Assembly: GCA_012799075.1 (NCBI GenBank)
Contig: JAAZLZ010000055.1
Span: 1 to 7,593 of the forward strand
Length of the DNA stretch: 7,593 nt
Reading direction: 5' to 3'
Source of the DNA: Bacillota bacterium
GTDB lineage: Bacteria; Bacillota; Limnochordia; JAAZLZ01
The notes beneath the pieces were generated by a model. That model was not told the origin of the DNA. It saw only the letters and a list, made by a program, of their open reading frames with translations, and made no database searches. Below are positions 6,208-7,593 of this stretch, piece by piece. The first letter of the stretch is position 1, and each line of letters opens with the position of its first letter. The position numbers were made by a program, and so were the translations under genes.

Positions 6208-6215
6208 GAGGAGGT
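6208..6215 (+). promoter_or_regulatory. Ribosome binding site selecting a TTG start
   Basis: GAGGAGGT lies six bases ahead of TTG 6222. No ATG or GTG in this frame fits the peroxiredoxin N-terminus, so TTG is the start. Confidence 0.8.
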
Positions 6216-6221
6216 AGCCCA

Positions 6222-6890
6222 TTGGAGACGAAAGACAGAGCTGTCCTGCCGTTGCTTGGTGAGAAGTTCCCGGAGCTGGAGGTAGTCACTACGCATGGTA
6301 AGAAGAAGCTTCCCGATGATTACCGGGGTAAGTGGTTTGTGCTGTTTAGCCATCCAGGGGATTTTACACCAGTCTGTACAACGGAGTTTGTGGCCTTTGA
6401 GCGTCGCCGGAATGACTTCGAGAGTATTGATTGTGAACTCATCGGCCTATCCATCGATCAGGTTTTTTCCCACATCAAATGGGTCGAATGGATTAAGGAA
6501 AAGCGGGATGTAGAAATTGGCTTTCCGGTAATCGCCGACGGTTTAGGACAAGTAGCATCGACCCTTGGCATGCTGCACCCGGGGAAGGGATCAAACACAG
6601 TCCGATCGGTCTTTATCGTCGACCCCAGGGGGATCATTCGGATCATCCTCCATTACCCCCAGGAGGTTGGGCGCAACATCGATGAGGTCTTGCGGGCGGT
6701 AAAGGCCCTCCAGGTCGCCGATAAGAACAAGGTCGCCATGCCGGCCAACTGGCCGAACAATGAAGCCCTTGGTGACAAGGTAATTGTGCCTCCGGCCGAT
6801 TCCGAGGCCGCGATTGCCAAGCGCAAGGAACAGGAGAAAGCTGGGGAGATAGAGTGTTTGGATTGGTGGTTCTGCTACAAGCAGCAGTAG
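6222..6890 (+). CDS. Peroxiredoxin, Prx6-type AhpC/TSA family
   Basis: Reduces hydrogen peroxide and organic peroxides through a cysteine thiol in the cytoplasm. The 222-residue protein has the active-site motif HPGDFTPVCTTEF with P45, T49 and the peroxidatic C52, and the supporting R128 in VRSVFIVD. The length and the C-terminal domain after about residue 160 (KVAMPANWPNN) place it in the Prx6/archaeal thioredoxin-peroxidase group. Two further cysteines in ECLDWWFCYK (C212 and C218) match the paired C-terminal cysteines of archaeal enzymes such as that of Aeropyrum pernix, so a disulfide-based mechanism is more likely than a strict 1-Cys one. A single-gene unit: own promoter, two Fur/PerR-like operators and a terminator immediately after. 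Peroxide-inducible expression is inferred. Confidence 0.95.
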   Translation: METKDRAVLPLLGEKFPELEVVTTHGKKKLPDDYRGKWFVLFSHPGDFTPVCTTEFVAFERRRNDFESIDCELIGLSIDQVFSHIKWVEWIKEKRDVEIGFPVIADGLGQVASTLGMLHPGKGSNTVRSVFIVDPRGIIRIILHYPQEVGRNIDEVLRAVKALQVADKNKVAMPANWPNNEALGDKVIVPPADSEAAIAKRKEQEKAGEIECLDWWFCYKQQ

Positions 6891-6915
6891 AAGCGGCCTA
6901 AAAGGGCCCGAAGCA

Positions 6916-6960
6916 AAGGAGCTCCGGAGAAAGCAATTGCTGCCTCCGGAGCTTTTTCTT
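6916..6960 (+). terminator. Intrinsic terminator of the peroxiredoxin gene
   Basis: AGCTCCGGAG (6920-6929) pairs perfectly with CTCCGGAGCT (6944-6953), extended by two G-T wobbles and A-T pairs, and runs into TTTTTCTT. The 14-base loop itself contains the palindrome AGCAATTGCT (6932-6941). It begins 25 bases after the stop codon and isolates the gene from the next one. Confidence 0.93.
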
Positions 6961-7047
6961 CGCGTGGTATACTTGGTTTGTAAGGAATGTTCCTGGAGGA
7001 AAAAGAGGCCGTTCCGGACAACTATTAGTCTTGGGTGGGGCGGTTTT

Positions 7048-7056
7048 GGGAGGTGG
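7048..7056 (+). promoter_or_regulatory. Ribosome binding site selecting GTG 7061
   Basis: GGGAGGTGG is four bases ahead of GTG 7061. A longer reading from TTG 7031 would place this site inside the gene and adds a glycine-rich stretch that does not look like protein of the family. No clear promoter is seen in 6961-7047; TATACT at 6968 lacks a -35 box. Confidence 0.7.
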
Positions 7057-7060
7057 GAGC

Positions 7061-7426
7061 GTGGATCGAAGAAAAGAGCTGATTCTACAGTACAAGGAAA
7101 TGGACAAGGAAGCCGGGGTTTATCAGATCCGAAACACCCGGAACCAGAAAATCCTGGTGGCAGCTACCCCTGATCTTAAAACTATCAACGGCAAACGGTT
7201 CCAGCTGGAGATGGGCAGTCACATGAATAAGGAGCTCCAACGGGAGTGGGATGAGTTTGGGCCAGATGCCTTTGCCTTCGAAGTCCTCGAGGTTTTGGAA
7301 GAAAAAAAGGAAGGCTATTTCAATAAAAAAGAAGAGCTCAAGAAGCTTGAGGCCAAATGGCTGGAAAGACTGGAGCCATATGACCAGCGGGGCTACAACA
7401 AAAGGCCGATACGGAGGAAGAAATGA
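7061..7426 (+). CDS. Divergent GIY-YIG-domain protein
   Basis: A 121-residue, highly charged cytoplasmic protein that I assign to the GIY-YIG nuclease superfamily, in the small LuxR-like branch often seen as single-domain proteins in Bacillota. GVY (19-21) stands for GIY; KILVAAT (30-36) is where the YIG strand should be, so the second tyrosine is absent. RFQLEMGSHMNKELQREW (46-63) carries the helix arginine R46 and the family HxNKxLQxxW pattern, then FGPDAFAFEVLE (66-77), a lysine/glutamate-rich helix to about 103 with the likely metal-site E97, and GYNK (111-114) with the conserved Asn. Enzymes of this superfamily cut DNA or RNA, but the lost tyrosine makes activity uncertain. It stands alone after a terminator and 71 bases ahead of an ABC exporter gene. 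Confidence 0.72.
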   Translation: MDRRKELILQYKEMDKEAGVYQIRNTRNQKILVAATPDLKTINGKRFQLEMGSHMNKELQREWDEFGPDAFAFEVLEVLEEKKEGYFNKKEELKKLEAKWLERLEPYDQRGYNKRPIRRKK

Positions 7427-7497
7427 GAAGGGGGATGTCTATTGGACATTAGGGACATGGTTGGGCCAGCAAGGTTTCTTGAGGGTGGGGGTAACAA
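7427..7497 (+). other. Short gap with a small hairpin
   Basis: ATGTC (7435-7439) and GACAT (7445-7449) form a five-base hairpin with a TATTG loop, followed by another GGGACAT. It is too weak and has no T-run, so it is not called a terminator. No promoter is evident, so the next gene may be read through from the GIY-YIG gene. Confidence 0.3.
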
Positions 7498-7593
7498 GTG
7501 AGGGAGCTGCGAGCCCTGTGGCGTTTTGTTAAACCATACCGGTGGTGGCTGGTGCTGGCGGTCCTTTGCATGGTATTGGTTACAATCACGAGC
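7498..7593 (+). CDS. Probable ABC exporter, N-terminal end (partial)
   Basis: GTG 7498 follows GGTGGGGG at a good distance and opens a frame of 32 codons that runs off the window. The peptide begins with a short amphipathic stretch, RELRALWRFVKPYRWW, and then the hydrophobic segment LVLAVLCMVLVTITS. The pattern of Leu-Trp-Phe-x-x-Pro-Tyr followed by the first membrane span is typical of the permease half of MsbA/LmrA-type ABC exporters that carry their own ATPase domain. Nothing catalytic is inside the window, so the substrate and even the family rest on this short N-terminus. Confidence 0.6.
   Translation, partial: MRELRALWRFVKPYRWWLVLAVLCMVLVTITS

Noticed and set aside
6968..6973. TATACT as a -10 box for the GIY-YIG gene
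   Set aside because: The expected -35 position falls within the terminator stem (TCCGGA) and bears no resemblance to TTGACA.
6937..7173. A 78-codon plus-strand frame starting in the terminator loop
   Set aside because: It begins inside the intrinsic terminator and overlaps the GIY-YIG gene in a different frame; no coding signal.
7251..7532. A 93-codon plus-strand frame overlapping the GIY-YIG gene and the ABC gene start
   Set aside because: It is in another frame of a gene with family motifs, is Ser/Lys/Trp-rich without pattern, and lacks a ribosome binding site.

Overview
The window reads as chromosomal DNA of a member of the Bacillota (Firmicutes), probably an anaerobe. The grounds are the pfkA-pyk-fxsA gene order known from Bacillus-type genomes, strong purine-rich ribosome binding sites (one is a nine-base match to the 16S tail), frequent GTG and TTG starts, a perfectly spaced sigma-A promoter with Fur/PerR-like operators, and an intrinsic terminator. 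GC content is moderate to high (roughly mid-fifties per cent by eye). I cannot place it below phylum. All genes lie on the plus strand and I see no insertion sequence, CRISPR array, tRNA or rRNA.

Region 1 (1-4268) is one tightly packed transcription unit: the end of 6-phosphofructokinase, pyruvate kinase, the membrane protein FxsA, a class III PLP aminotransferase of the glutamate-1-semialdehyde aminomutase-like group, and a PurM/HypE/ThiL-superfamily ATP-binding protein whose start overlaps the aminotransferase stop (GTGA). Gaps are 14, 3 and 16 bases and then an overlap, so glycolysis and an uncharacterised two-gene module are probably co-transcribed. A 73-nt foldable element follows directly after the last stop codon.

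Region 2 (4342-5925) holds an exported FAD-dependent reductase of the flavocytochrome c/fumarate reductase family. It has a Sec-type signal peptide and the core catalytic Arg/His/Arg set, but substitutions at the carboxylate-binding and proton-relay positions suggest a substrate other than fumarate. A GC-rich hairpin follows the gene.

Region 3 (5926-6960) is a self-contained peroxide-defence unit: promoter TTGACA-N17-TATACT flanked on both sides by Fur/PerR-like palindromes, a TTG-started Prx6-type peroxiredoxin with two extra C-terminal cysteines, and a strong intrinsic terminator.

Region 4 (6961-7593) has a small divergent GIY-YIG-domain protein and the first 32 codons of what looks like an ABC exporter that runs off the window.

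The parts most worth following are the aminotransferase/PurM-like pair, the altered active site of the exported reductase, and the paired operators around the peroxiredoxin promoter. No feature proves a new defence or mobile system.
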